A stretch of DNA of 59,214 nucleotides, taken from CAYJRR01 sp964372275 [NCBI: uncultured bacterium] (GTDB taxonomy: Bacteria > CAYJRR01). How positions within the stretch are numbered: the first letter of the stretch is position 1; each line of letters begins with the position of its first letter. Position numbers and translations under genes: made by a program. Positions 36,461 through 45,077 of the stretch are shown here, one piece after another. The stretch is from the NCBI GenBank assembly GCA_964372275.1, contig CAYJRR010000008.1:1-59214 (forward strand), read 5' to 3'. The notes below the pieces were generated by a model. That model did not search any database and had not been told where the DNA came from. It saw only the letters and a list, made by a program, of their open reading frames with translations.

Positions 36461-37350
36461 ACGGCGCCAGAGCGATCAACAAGGCGATTCTTCCGGTCGC
36501 GGGTCTGGGGACCCGCTTCCTGCCGGCGACCAAGGCGATCCCCAAGGAGATGCTGCCGATCGTCGACAAGCCGACGATCCAGATCGTGGTCGAAGAGGCG
36601 GTCGCCGCCGGGATGCGCGACGTCGTCTTCATCACCGGCCGAGGCAAAGGGGAGATCGAGGACCACTTCGACATCACCTACGAGCTGGAGGACGTGCTCG
36701 AGCGGCGCGGCAGGCGGGAGCAGCTGGCCGAGCTGCGCGAGATCGACGAGATGATCCGCGTCATCGGCGTCCGCCAGAAGGAGGCCAAGGGTCTGGGCCA
36801 CGCCGTCTGGATGGCGCGGGGGCTGGTTCGCGATGAACCGTTCGCGGTGATGCTCGGCGACGACCTCGTCGACGCCGAGGTGCCGTGCATCGAGCAGCTG
36901 GCGCGCGTCTACGACAAGCACCGCACCGCCGTCGTGGCGGTGATGCGCGTGCCGCGGGACCAGGTCTCGCTCTACGGCGTCGTCGGCGGCGACGCGATCG
37001 ACGGACGGCTCACGCGCGTGCGCCGCATGGTCGAGAAGCCCGATCCGGCGCAGGCGCCGTCCGATCTGGCGGTGATCGGGCGCTACATCCTGCCGCCGCA
37101 CGTCTTCGACATCCTGGGGAGCACCAAGCCCGGGCGCGGCGGAGAGATCCAGCTCACCGACGCGCTCAACGCCCTCGCGGCGGATACCCGGCCGGGCGGC
37201 GGAGTGATCGCGGTGGAGTTCGAGGGGCGGCGCTACGACGCCGGCGACAAGGTCGGCTACCTCGAAGCGAACCTCGCCTACGCCCTGAAGCGTTCCGACC
37301 TGCGCGACGCCGTCCGCGAGATGTGCGCCCGCCTCCTAGAGCCGCGATGA
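36457..37350 (+). CDS. galU: UTP-glucose-1-phosphate uridylyltransferase
   Basis: 297 residues; the GTG at 36457 overlaps the upstream stop. The nucleotide-binding signature is ILPVAGLGTRFLPATKAIPK with EMLPIVDKPTIQ. It continues with FITGRGKGEIEDHFD, FAVMLGDDLV and GGEIQLTDALN. It makes UDP-glucose for polysaccharide, LPS or trehalose synthesis. Its stop overlaps the next start by ATGA. Confidence 0.96.
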   Translation: MNGARAINKAILPVAGLGTRFLPATKAIPKEMLPIVDKPTIQIVVEEAVAAGMRDVVFITGRGKGEIEDHFDITYELEDVLERRGRREQLAELREIDEMIRVIGVRQKEAKGLGHAVWMARGLVRDEPFAVMLGDDLVDAEVPCIEQLARVYDKHRTAVVAVMRVPRDQVSLYGVVGGDAIDGRLTRVRRMVEKPDPAQAPSDLAVIGRYILPPHVFDILGSTKPGRGGEIQLTDALNALAADTRPGGGVIAVEFEGRRYDAGDKVGYLEANLAYALKRSDLRDAVREMCARLLEPR

Positions 37351-38189
37351 GGACCCGCGGCCGGCCGGCACCGCCTCGCCCGACCTCGGCGCTCACGCGT
37401 CGCGAGGCGCTCCGGATCCTGGCGGCGCTATCGCCGCTGTTGGCGACCCGACGCGCTTTCGCCTACATCCCCTCCGCCGACTTCCTCCTGACGCGCGTCG
37501 CCGAGAAACGCAAGGCGGTGCGCACCGTCGAACTGCGCGGGATCCACACCTTCGTGGGCCGATCCTACGAGGATGGGAAGCAGGACGTCACCGACCGGAT
37601 CTTCGCCGGCGCCGACGGCCCGTTCCGCCTCGAGCGGCGCACCCCCAAGGGGGAGTATCTGGAGGTCTCGGACGGGAAGCGGCGGGTGCGGATCGTCGAC
37701 GGCAAGGCGGGCCCGATCGAGCCGGAGGCCCGGCCGCTCGAGCGTCTGCTCCTCCTCGGCGGGCCGGCGGAGGAGATGATCCGGGCGGTGCAGGCCTTCG
37801 GAATCCGGACCGAGGTCGTGTCGCTCGGGCGCGTCGACGGCCGCGTCTGCTGGCGCATCGGCGGCAAGGAGGGGGAGGCCGCCTCTCCGACGCTGCTGAT
37901 CGACAAGGAGCGCAGCGTCCCCCTCGTGCTCGACGATCCTCGAACCAAGCGGCGCGTCCGCTTCGAAGGCTGGGGCGAGGCGGTCGGCGCCGGCCACCTG
38001 CCGGCGAAGGTGGTCTGGTCGAGGGAGGACGCCGTCGAGCAGGAGCTCAAGGTGGAAGAGGTGCGGGTCAACCCGAAGCTGGCGCCCGAACTGTTCGACC
38101 CCGAGCGCCCCGCGCCGATCGCCCCTCCGGCGGCGACCCCGACGACGCCGGCTCCGGGCCCGAGCCCGTCGCCGGCGAAGGCGCGCTAG
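37347..38189 (+). CDS. Exported protein, LolA-like fold suspected
   Basis: 280 residues. The N-terminus SALTRREALRILAALSPLLA carries a twin-arginine pattern (TRREAL), so Tat export is likely. The mature part alternates beta strands (TVELRGIHTFVGRSYEDGKQ, PFRLERRTPKGEYLEVSDGK, RRVRFEGWGEAVGAGHLPAK), recalling LolA/LolB or outer-membrane lipoprotein-sorting folds, but no defining motif is seen. It ends in a Pro/Ala tail. The start overlaps the galU stop. Confidence 0.78.
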   Translation: MRTRGRPAPPRPTSALTRREALRILAALSPLLATRRAFAYIPSADFLLTRVAEKRKAVRTVELRGIHTFVGRSYEDGKQDVTDRIFAGADGPFRLERRTPKGEYLEVSDGKRRVRIVDGKAGPIEPEARPLERLLLLGGPAEEMIRAVQAFGIRTEVVSLGRVDGRVCWRIGGKEGEAASPTLLIDKERSVPLVLDDPRTKRRVRFEGWGEAVGAGHLPAKVVWSREDAVEQELKVEEVRVNPKLAPELFDPERPAPIAPPAATPTTPAPGPSPSPAKAR

Positions 38190-38200
38190 ACTTTTCGGCG

Positions 38201-38380
38201 ATGAAGCGCGCCTGTCCGCTCTGCAAGAAGGAGATCCCGGACGGCGAGCGCCCGCCGAGCCTGCCGTTATGCTCCGACCGGTGCCGCCTGTTGGATCTCG
38301 GCGGCTGGCTGGAGGGGCGTTACCGGATCCCGGCCGAATCGCAGGACGGTGAATCGTCCGAGCGCGAGTCGGACGAGTGA
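38201..38380 (+). CDS. yacG: DNA gyrase inhibitor YacG
   Basis: A 59-residue gene. The translation begins MKRACPLCKKEIPDGERPPS. Zinc ligands are C5, C8, C24 and C28 in the YacG pattern CPxC followed by CSDRC. The next stretch, RLLDLGGWLEGRYRIP, matches the family's conserved C-terminal part. An acidic tail ends it. YacG binds the GyrB C-terminal domain and inhibits gyrase. Its stop overlaps the priA GTG start (GTGA). It lies 11 bases after the preceding gene. Confidence 0.93.
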   Translation: MKRACPLCKKEIPDGERPPSLPLCSDRCRLLDLGGWLEGRYRIPAESQDGESSERESDE

Positions 38381-40758
38381 CCGCGGTCCCTCCCGGCCGC
38401 ATCGACGCGGCGCGAACGGTCGCCGCCGCACGATTCGCGGAGGTCGCGGTCGGCGTGCCGGTCGAGGGGACGTTTCATTACGCCGTTCCCCGGCGGCTCG
38501 ACGGTCGTCTGTCGGTCGGCGCGCGCGTCGTCGTCCCGTTCGGGCGACGCCGCGCGAACGGTTGGGTGGTCGACCTCGCGGCGACCCTCCCTCCCGGCGG
38601 CTTCTCGGGCGAGGTGAAGGAGATCCAGGACCTCCCCGACGACGCCCCTCCGCTCACACCGGAGGAGATGTCGCTCTATCGGTGGATCGCGGACTACTAC
38701 CGCCATCCCCTGGGGGCGACGCTCAAGGCCGGACTGCCGGCGGGCGTCGACAAGGCGCGGGTCCGGATCCGCACCGAGCGCGTCTACACGGCGGCGCTCC
38801 CTCCGGAGTCGCTCGCCGCCGCGCGCGATCGACTGCGCGTCAAGGCGCCGGCGCAGGCGGCCGTGCTCGACGCGATCGTCTCCGCCGGCCAGGTCACGGC
38901 GGCCGAGTTGCGCGCGATGCACGGCGGGCGCGGCGCCGACGCGGCCGCGGCGCTGGCGAAGCGCGGCGTGCTCGGGATCGGCGCCGTGGAACGCCGCCGC
39001 GCGCCGCGGGGCGGATCGGCGCCGCTCGGGGAGCACGAGCCCTCGATCCCGCCGCCGCTGACCGCCGAACAGGCGGCGGCGTTGTCGGAGATCGAGCCCG
39101 CGATCCGGGCGGGGACCTTCGCGCCGTTCCTCCTCCACGGCGTCACCGGGAGCGGCAAGACCGAAGTCTACCTGCGTGCCATCGCGTCCACGCTGGACGC
39201 CGGCCGCACCGGGCTGGTCCTGGTCCCGGAGATCTCGCTCACGCCGCAGCTCGAGGCGAGGTTTCGCGCCCGGTTCGGCGACCGGATCGCCGTGCTCCAC
39301 TCCGGTCTTTCCGACGGACAGCGGTTCGACGAGTGGCGCCGCCTGGCCAACGGCGAGGCGAGCGTCGCGATCGGCGCGCGCAGCGCCGTCTTCGCGCCGC
39401 TCGCCGACCTGGGGATCGTCGTCGTCGACGAGGAGCACGACGGCTCCTACAAGCAGGAGGAGGGGCTGCGCTACCACGCGCGCGACGTGGCGATGGTACG
39501 CGCGCAGCGGGCCGGAGCGGTCGCGATCCTCGGGAGCGCGACGCCTTCGTTGGAGACCTACGCGCACGGCCGGTCGGGGCGATACCGCCGGCTGGTGCTC
39601 GCGAGCCGTGTCGCCGCGCGGCCGATGCCGCCGGTCGAGCGGGTGAGCCTCGTCGGCTCGCGAGGGAAGGGTCCGCTGACCCCGCGCCTGCAGGAACTCC
39701 TCGCCGAGACGCTGGCAGAGGGTCGGCAGGCGATCCTGCTGCTCAACCGCCGCGGATTCGCCCCCAGCGTGGTCTGCGCCCAGTGCGGCCACGTCGCCCG
39801 CTGCCGCGCGTGCGACGTCGCGATGATCCTGCACGCCCCGGGTCTCGCCGGCCGCCGCACCGAGCTCCCGTCGCTCTTCGAGCCCGCCGGTGGACCGGCG
39901 GCGGCCGCTCCCGGACTCGACCCGCGCATCTCGTGGCTCACCTGCCACTACTGCGGCCGCCGCGAGGCGCCGCGCGACCGGTGTCCGGCGTGCGGCGAGG
40001 ACGCGATGCGTCTGCTCGGCGTCGGCACGCAGCGTCTCGAGCGGGAGCTGCGCGATCGGTTCCCCGGCGCGCGGCTGGCGCGGATGGACCGCGACACCAC
40101 CTCCCGGCAGGGGGCGCACGAGGAGATCCTGCGGCGACTCGCCGACGGCAAGGTCGACGTGCTCCTCGGGACGCAGATGATCGCCAAGGGGCTCGACTTC
40201 CCGGGCGTCGGGCTGGTGGGTGTGGTGCTGGCCGACGGCGCGCTGCACCTCGCCGACTTCCGCGCCGCGGAACGGACGTTCCAGCTCCTGACCCAGGTCG
40301 CCGGTCGCGCCGGTCGCGGCGATCGACCGGGCCGGGTCGTGCTGCAGACGTTCCTCCCCGACCACTACGCCGTGGCGCACGCCGCGACGCACGACTACGA
40401 GGGGTTCGCGGCGCGCGAGATGGCGGTCCGGCGCGAGCTCGGTCTTCCCCCGTTCACGCGGATCGTGAACCTGCGGGTCGACGGGGAGAACCGCGGCGCG
40501 GTCGAGGAGACGGCGCGTTCGCTCAAGGAGCGGCTCGACCGGATCCTGCGCGGCCGGGCCGACGGACGCGTCGTCGGGCCGGCGCCGGCGCCGCTCCCGT
40601 TCCTCCGCGGACGCCACCGCTGGCACGTGCAGGTGCGAGCCGCGTCGGGTTCGGTGGCGCGCGCCGCCGCCGCGCAGGCGAAAGCGGAGGCGCCGGCCGG
40701 GCGCGCCGCCGAGGCGGTGCGGGTCGAGATCGACGTCGACCCGCAATCTCTGATGTAG
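38377..40758 (+). CDS. priA: Primosomal replication protein N' (PriA helicase)
   Basis: 793 residues from a GTG overlapping the yacG stop. The N-terminal DNA-binding part starts FAEVAVGVPVEGTFHYAVPR. Helicase motifs: Walker A GVTGSGKTEVYLRAI, DEEH (IVVVDEEHDGSYKQEEGLRY), GSATPSLET and the C-terminal QVAGRAGRGDRPGRVV. Zinc Cys pairs are CAQCGHVARCRACD and CHYCGRREAPRDRCPACGED. An insertion of about 25 residues (HAPGLAGRRTELPSLFEPAG) lies inside the zinc region. It restarts stalled replication forks. Confidence 0.97.
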   Translation: MTAVPPGRIDAARTVAAARFAEVAVGVPVEGTFHYAVPRRLDGRLSVGARVVVPFGRRRANGWVVDLAATLPPGGFSGEVKEIQDLPDDAPPLTPEEMSLYRWIADYYRHPLGATLKAGLPAGVDKARVRIRTERVYTAALPPESLAAARDRLRVKAPAQAAVLDAIVSAGQVTAAELRAMHGGRGADAAAALAKRGVLGIGAVERRRAPRGGSAPLGEHEPSIPPPLTAEQAAALSEIEPAIRAGTFAPFLLHGVTGSGKTEVYLRAIASTLDAGRTGLVLVPEISLTPQLEARFRARFGDRIAVLHSGLSDGQRFDEWRRLANGEASVAIGARSAVFAPLADLGIVVVDEEHDGSYKQEEGLRYHARDVAMVRAQRAGAVAILGSATPSLETYAHGRSGRYRRLVLASRVAARPMPPVERVSLVGSRGKGPLTPRLQELLAETLAEGRQAILLLNRRGFAPSVVCAQCGHVARCRACDVAMILHAPGLAGRRTELPSLFEPAGGPAAAAPGLDPRISWLTCHYCGRREAPRDRCPACGEDAMRLLGVGTQRLERELRDRFPGARLARMDRDTTSRQGAHEEILRRLADGKVDVLLGTQMIAKGLDFPGVGLVGVVLADGALHLADFRAAERTFQLLTQVAGRAGRGDRPGRVVLQTFLPDHYAVAHAATHDYEGFAAREMAVRRELGLPPFTRIVNLRVDGENRGAVEETARSLKERLDRILRGRADGRVVGPAPAPLPFLRGRHRWHVQVRAASGSVARAAAAQAKAEAPAGRAAEAVRVEIDVDPQSLM

Positions 40759-40767
40759 TTTTCCGCA

Positions 40768-41481
40768 ATGCCCCGCCACGTCCTGCTCGGATGCACGCCG
40801 CCCGACGCCCGGAAGGAGCTGCGCGCCGGGCTCGAAGGGCTGGGGCTGTTCGTCCAGGTGGTGGAGGACGCCGAGGGGCTGGTCCGCGCGGTGGCGACCG
40901 GGGCCACCGCGCCGGGGAGGGACGGCGAGGTCGACCTGGTGGTGGTGTCGGAGCGCCTCCGCGGGGGGGGCGTGCGCGATGTCTGCGCCGCCCTCGAGGG
41001 GGTCACCGGCCGCGCGCCGGTCCTCGCCCTGTCGGAGCAGCCGATCCCCGGCGCCGACTCGGTCGCCCCCCCGCACGACCTCCCCGGGATCCTCGACCGT
41101 GCCCGCCACCTCCTGGCCGGGCTTTCCGTGCTCGAGAACGTCGCGCGGGTGCGCGCCGGGACGCCGGCGAACCTGCTCGACTGGTCGTTCGCTCCGTCGG
41201 GGTCTCCGCTGGCGCCGGAGGAGGTCGAGGCGCGGCTCGGCGACCTGCGCCGGCGCGTTCGCGAGGAGGACTACTACCGCATCCTCGGGATCACGCACGA
41301 GGCGAACGACGCCGAGATCCGCGACGCGCACCGCTATCAACGCGTGCTGCTCGCCGAGCTCGTCCGCTCCATGCCGTCGATCCGCGACGAGGCGGACGAG
41401 ATCCAGACGGTGCTCGACGACGCGGCCGAGGTCCTCGGAAACCCCGCCCTGCGCGAAGCCTACACCCGCAACCTGGGTTGA
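40768..41481 (+). CDS. Receiver-like plus J-like domain protein lacking HPD
   Basis: 237 residues. The first half (VLLGCTPPDARKELRAGLEG to VLALSEQ) looks like a response-regulator fold without convincing phosphorylation residues. The second half has the J-domain start EEDYYRILGITHEANDAEIR followed by DAHRYQRVLLAEL, and a helix IQTVLDDAAEVLGNPALREA like J-domain helix IV. The HPD tripeptide needed to stimulate DnaK is absent. A run of eight G is within the gene (40963-40970). It starts nine bases after priA. Comparable small genes occur between priA and def in related genomes, by my recollection, not by search. Confidence 0.8.
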   Translation: MPRHVLLGCTPPDARKELRAGLEGLGLFVQVVEDAEGLVRAVATGATAPGRDGEVDLVVVSERLRGGGVRDVCAALEGVTGRAPVLALSEQPIPGADSVAPPHDLPGILDRARHLLAGLSVLENVARVRAGTPANLLDWSFAPSGSPLAPEEVEARLGDLRRRVREEDYYRILGITHEANDAEIRDAHRYQRVLLAELVRSMPSIRDEADEIQTVLDDAAEVLGNPALREAYTRNLG

Positions 41482-41543
41482 CGCGGCGCGGGGGCGAGGT
41501 GGCGGTCGTGGCGCCGCCCGGCAGCCGTTATACTGGGATCGAG

Positions 41544-42083
41544 ATGGCGCTGCGGGAGATCATCACCTGGCCCCACCCGGTCCTGAAGCGGAAGGCCGCT
41601 CCGGTGGAGCGCGTCGACGACGCCCTCCGACGGCTGATCGACGACATGGTGGAGACGATGTACGCCGCGCCGGGGGTCGGCCTCGCCGCGCCGCAGGTGG
41701 CGGAGAGCCTCCGGCTCTGCGTCGTCGACGTCGGGGTGCAGGACGGGAAACCCGGCGCCGACCTGGTGGTGCTGGTCAATCCGAGACTCGTCGTCGCCGA
41801 GGGTTCGATCACCTGGACCGAAGGGTGCCTCTCGGTCCCCGACTTCGAGGAGCCGATCGAGCGCGCGGCGACGATCGTCGTCGAAGCCCTCGATCGCGAC
41901 GGCCGGGAGGTCCGGGTCGAGGCCGACGGTCTGAAGGCGGTCTGCATCCAGCACGAGATGGACCACCTGCGGGGCGTGACGATCGCCGACAAGGTCTCCT
42001 TCGTGAAACGGAACCTCTACCTGCAGAAGGTGCGCAAGGGGAAGGTGGAGAAGAAGGCGTTCCACTCGCGCGTCGTGCTCTGA
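41544..42083 (+). CDS. def: Peptide deformylase
   Basis: 179 residues. Motif I GVGLAAPQ (44-51), motif II EGCLS (93-97, metal ligand C95) and motif III HEMDH (137-141, H137, E138, H141). It removes formyl groups from nascent proteins. A TATACT sequence ends nine bases before the ATG, with no good -35. fmt follows by ten bases, the usual pairing. Confidence 0.97.
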   Translation: MALREIITWPHPVLKRKAAPVERVDDALRRLIDDMVETMYAAPGVGLAAPQVAESLRLCVVDVGVQDGKPGADLVVLVNPRLVVAEGSITWTEGCLSVPDFEEPIERAATIVVEALDRDGREVRVEADGLKAVCIQHEMDHLRGVTIADKVSFVKRNLYLQKVRKGKVEKKAFHSRVVL

Positions 42084-42093
42084 TCGGGCTCCC

Positions 42094-43047
42094 GTGCGCA
42101 TCGCCTTCTTCGGAACGCCCGACTTCGCCGTCCCGTGTCTCGAAGCGGTGGTCCGCGCCGGGCACGACGTCGCCGTGGTCGTCAGCCAGCCCGACAAGCC
42201 GAAGGGGCGGGGGCAGGCGGTCGAGCCGTCGCCGGTGACGCGCGCCGCGGAGCGTCTCGGGCTTACGGTCGCGCAGCCGGCTTCGCTCCGGAACCCGCCG
42301 TTCGCGCCGGTGCTGGCGGCGAAGATGGTCGACGTCGCCGTCGTCGTCGCCTACGGGAAGATCCTCCCCCCCGACCTGCTCGCCGTGCCGCCGCGGGGCT
42401 GCGTCAACGTCCACGCGTCGCTCCTTCCGCGCTGGCGCGGCGCGGCGCCGATCCAATGGGCGATCGTCGCCGGCGACCGGACGACCGGCGTGACGACGAT
42501 GAAGATGGACAAGGGGATGGACACCGGAGACCTCCTCCTGTCGAAGGAGGTGGAGATCGGGCCCTCCGAGACGGGGGGCACCCTGTTCGGGAAGCTGTCC
42601 CGGCTCGGGGCCGATCTGCTGGTGGAGACCCTCGAGGGTCTGCGCGATGGGCGGGTGCGGCCGACGCCGCAAGATTCATCACGGGCGACCCATGCCCGGA
42701 TGCTCACCAAGGAGGACGGCCGCGTCGACTGGTCGCGACCGGCCGCGGAGATCGAACGACGCGTGCGGGGCCTCCATCCCTGGCCCGGCGCCTTCACCGG
42801 CGCGGCGGGGAAGACGCTGAAGCTCCACCGGGTTGAGGTGGGGACGGGTGACGACGGACTCCGCGCGCCGGCGGGGGGAGCGGTGCCGGGATCGGTCCTC
42901 GGCGTCGCCGGCGACGCGCTCGCCGTCGCCGCCGGAGATGGCGTCCTGAGCCTTGTCGAGGTCCAGCCCGAAGGGGGGCGGCGAATGAGCGGAGCGGAGT
43001 TCGCCCGTGGCCGTGGCGCCGGCGTCGCGCGCTTGGGAGACGCTTGA
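42094..43047 (+). CDS. fmt: Methionyl-tRNA formyltransferase
   Basis: 317 residues from GTG 42094. The N-terminal MRIAFFGTPDFAVPCLEAVV, the folate-site block VNVHASLLPRWRGAAPIQWA and DTGDLLLSKEVEI are the family signatures. The C-terminal domain binds the tRNA. It formylates initiator Met-tRNA, the counterpart of def upstream. The next gene starts three bases after the stop. Confidence 0.97.
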   Translation: MRIAFFGTPDFAVPCLEAVVRAGHDVAVVVSQPDKPKGRGQAVEPSPVTRAAERLGLTVAQPASLRNPPFAPVLAAKMVDVAVVVAYGKILPPDLLAVPPRGCVNVHASLLPRWRGAAPIQWAIVAGDRTTGVTTMKMDKGMDTGDLLLSKEVEIGPSETGGTLFGKLSRLGADLLVETLEGLRDGRVRPTPQDSSRATHARMLTKEDGRVDWSRPAAEIERRVRGLHPWPGAFTGAAGKTLKLHRVEVGTGDDGLRAPAGGAVPGSVLGVAGDALAVAAGDGVLSLVEVQPEGGRRMSGAEFARGRGAGVARLGDA

Positions 43048-43050
43048 CCG

Positions 43051-44040
43051 ATGCGCCGCTGGCTGCGATCGATGACGCGTCGCGCGCGCACGCGCGCCTT
43101 CTGGCTCGACGCCACGTTCGTCGTGGCGGTGACGATCACCGCCGCCGCGCTCGCATTCCTGGTCACCACCCGGCAGATCGTGAAGTCGGCGGACGCCGTC
43201 GTCCTCGACGACCTGACCGGACGCGATGCCGCGGAGGCCGCCGTCTGGCTCGCCGCGCGGGGGCTGCGCGCGGAGATCGACCACTTCGAGTCGAACGACC
43301 AGGCGGAGCCGCTGACCGTCGTCTTCCACGAGCCGACGGCCGGGGACGAGCTGCGACCGGGAAACGTCGTCCGCCTGGTGATCAGCCGCGGCGCGCGCTC
43401 GATCCCGGTGCCGGACATCCGGGGGATCGACGCGGCGCAGGGCCGGCTGATCCTGGAGCGGAACGGACTGTTCCTCGCCGAGCCGCTGGAGATCCACCAT
43501 CCGTCGGCCGCCGGCACCGTCGTCGGACTGGCCCCGAGCGCCTCGAGCCCGGTGCCGGTCGGAACGTTCGTGCGGCCGCTCCTGTCGAAGGGCCCCGCGC
43601 CGCGCGCGTGGATCACGCCGTCGGTCCAGTGGCTGCTCCACGACGGCGTCCAGGAGCTTACCGCCGCGATGGGGGTTCCGCTGGAGATCGGCCAGCGCCT
43701 GCACCATCCCGACGAGGCCGACGGCGCGATCCTGGAACAGTTCCCCGGGCCGGGCTCCCTCCTCGTCGAGGGTCAGCCGCTTCGGGTCACCGTGAACGGC
43801 GACGCCGGCGTGCCGCCGGTGAAGGGGGGGGCCGAGCTGGTCACGCTTTCGCTGGTCGTTCCGCGCGGATTCTCCGCGCGAAGCCTCGTCATCCAGGTGG
43901 CGCGAGGGGGATGGATGCGGACGTTGTTCGAGGAGGTGGTGCGTCCGGGGGAACGGGTGCGGGTGGTGGCGGCGGTGATGCCGGGGGATCGCGCGGTGGC
44001 GACGCTGGACGGCGTCGATCTTTTCACGCGGCGGTTCTGA
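43051..44040 (+). CDS. Membrane-anchored PASTA-domain protein
   Basis: 329 residues. A basic start (MRRWLRSMTRRARTRAFW) and one membrane helix (FVVAVTITAAALAFLV) anchor it in the inner membrane, with the rest outside. Three PASTA-like repeats follow (VVLDDLTGRDAAEAAVWLAA, IPVPDIRGIDAAQGRLILER, and the ELTAAMGVPLEIGQRL region). A C-terminal domain with strands (LVTLSLVVPRGFSARSLVIQ) ends it. No kinase domain is present. PASTA domains bind muropeptides or cell-wall enzymes. Between fmt and rpe, related genomes often also carry rsmB; it is absent here. Confidence 0.9.
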   Translation: MRRWLRSMTRRARTRAFWLDATFVVAVTITAAALAFLVTTRQIVKSADAVVLDDLTGRDAAEAAVWLAARGLRAEIDHFESNDQAEPLTVVFHEPTAGDELRPGNVVRLVISRGARSIPVPDIRGIDAAQGRLILERNGLFLAEPLEIHHPSAAGTVVGLAPSASSPVPVGTFVRPLLSKGPAPRAWITPSVQWLLHDGVQELTAAMGVPLEIGQRLHHPDEADGAILEQFPGPGSLLVEGQPLRVTVNGDAGVPPVKGGAELVTLSLVVPRGFSARSLVIQVARGGWMRTLFEEVVRPGERVRVVAAVMPGDRAVATLDGVDLFTRRF

Positions 44041-44112
44041 ACGACCGGAATCGCGTCCGGGGTCGCGGCCGCTGTTGACGCGCGCGGTTTCCTCCGTCGA
44101 GACTCCCCCGCC

Positions 44113-44814
44113 ATGGGTCGTCCCTTCCGTATCGCCCCGTCGATCCTCTCCGCCGACTTCGGACGGCTGGCCGAGGAGGTGAAGGCGATCGAGGAGGCGG
44201 GGGCCGACCTGGTGCACGTCGACGTGATGGACGGGCGCTTCGTTCCGAACCTGACGATCGGCCCCGTGGTCGTCGAGGCGGTCCGCCGTGCGACGAAGCT
44301 CCCCCTCGACGTGCACCTGATGATCGTCGAGCCCGAGCGCTACCTCGCCGACTTCCGATCGGCGGGGGCCGACCTGCTGTCGGTCCACGTCGAAGCGTCG
44401 CCGCACCTGAACCGGACCCTCGCCGAGATCCGCCGGCTGGGGGCGCAGGCGTCGGTCGTCCTCAACCCGTCGACTCCGCCGGAGCTGGTGGACTACGTCC
44501 TCGCCGACTGCGACATGGTGCTGGTGATGAGCGTCAATCCGGGATTCGGCGGGCAACGATTCCTCGACTCGGCGGTGGAGAAGGTGCGGCAGGTCCGTGG
44601 CCGCGCCCAGGAGCGCGGGCTCGATTCGTTGCGCATCGAGGTCGACGGCGGCATCGGGCCCGACAACGTCGCCCGGCTCGCGGCGGCCGGGGCCGACACC
44701 TTCGTCGCCGGCAACGCGATCTTCGGCGCCCGCAAAAAGAGCCCCGGCCGGCCGCCGGCCGAGGCGTACCGCGAGGTGATCGACGCCATGCGGTCCCGGC
44801 TCGCGGGCCCCTGA
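44113..44814 (+). CDS. rpe: Ribulose-phosphate 3-epimerase
   Basis: 233 residues. The TIM-barrel signatures are IAPSILSADFGRLAEEVKAI, LVHVDVMDGRFVPNLTIGP, DVHLMIVEP, VMSVNPGFGGQRF and IEVDGGIGPDN. Acidic and His metal ligands are in place. It interconverts ribulose-5-P and xylulose-5-P. It is the last protein gene of the run that starts at 35384. Confidence 0.97.
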   Translation: MGRPFRIAPSILSADFGRLAEEVKAIEEAGADLVHVDVMDGRFVPNLTIGPVVVEAVRRATKLPLDVHLMIVEPERYLADFRSAGADLLSVHVEASPHLNRTLAEIRRLGAQASVVLNPSTPPELVDYVLADCDMVLVMSVNPGFGGQRFLDSAVEKVRQVRGRAQERGLDSLRIEVDGGIGPDNVARLAAAGADTFVAGNAIFGARKKSPGRPPAEAYREVIDAMRSRLAGP

Positions 44815-44815
44815 C

Positions 44816-44847
44816 GGTTCGCCCTTCGGGCCCTCTCGCGGTCTCCC
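44816..44847. repeat. CGCCCTTCGGGC-type repeat, third copy
   Basis: GGTTCGCCCTTCGGGC followed by a GGTCTCCC end, matching the copies at 3270 and 3307. It lies directly after rpe, before the tRNA-Pro promoter, so it could serve as a weak terminator. Confidence 0.6.
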
Positions 44848-44857
44848 TGAACCCCTC

Positions 44858-44887
44858 TTGCGCTTCCCGCGCGGGGGCCTCTATAGT
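44858..44887 (+). promoter_or_regulatory. tRNA-Pro promoter
   Basis: TTGCGC (44858-44863), 18-nt spacer, TATAGT (44882-44887), 15 nt before the tRNA 5' end. Confidence 0.75.
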
Positions 44888-44902
44888 GCTCCGACTCGGA
44901 TC

Positions 44903-44979
44903 CGGGGCGTAGCGCAGCCTGGTAGCGCGCTTGGTTCGGGACCAAGAGGTCGAAGGTTCAAATCCTTTCGCCCCGACCA
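44903..44979 (+). tRNA. tRNA-Pro (CGG anticodon)
   Basis: A 77-nt cloverleaf with acceptor CGGGGCG/CGCCCCG, D arm GCGC/GCGC, anticodon stem CTTGG/CCAAG with loop TTCGGGA (anticodon CGG, codon CCG), T arm GAAGG/CCTTT, and encoded CCA. It has its own promoter. Confidence 0.96.
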
Positions 44980-45001
44980 GAGTTTTCCGAATCCCGAATG
45001 T

Positions 45002-45034
45002 CGAAGCCCTCCGGCCAGGAACCGGGGGGCTTCG
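45002..45034. terminator. Hairpin after tRNA-Pro, possibly bidirectional terminator
   Basis: A 13-bp stem beginning CGAAGCCCTCCGG and ending CCGGGGGGCTTCG with one wobble pair and a seven-base loop. It lies between tRNA-Pro and the convergent gene at 45078. No T-run follows on either strand, so termination is inferred. Confidence 0.55.
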
Positions 45035-45077
45035 CATGTACGCCCCAACGAACGGGGCGGCGCCGCCGGTCGCGCCG

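Noticed and set aside
41478-41543. Promoter before def (TTGACG at the upstream stop, TATACT near the ATG)
   Set aside because: The two boxes are much too far apart to pair, and TATACT alone would leave almost no leader; kept only as a remark.
44075-44104. Promoter for rpe starting at TTGACG
   Set aside because: The sequence 17 bases downstream (CGAGAC) is a poor -10 box.
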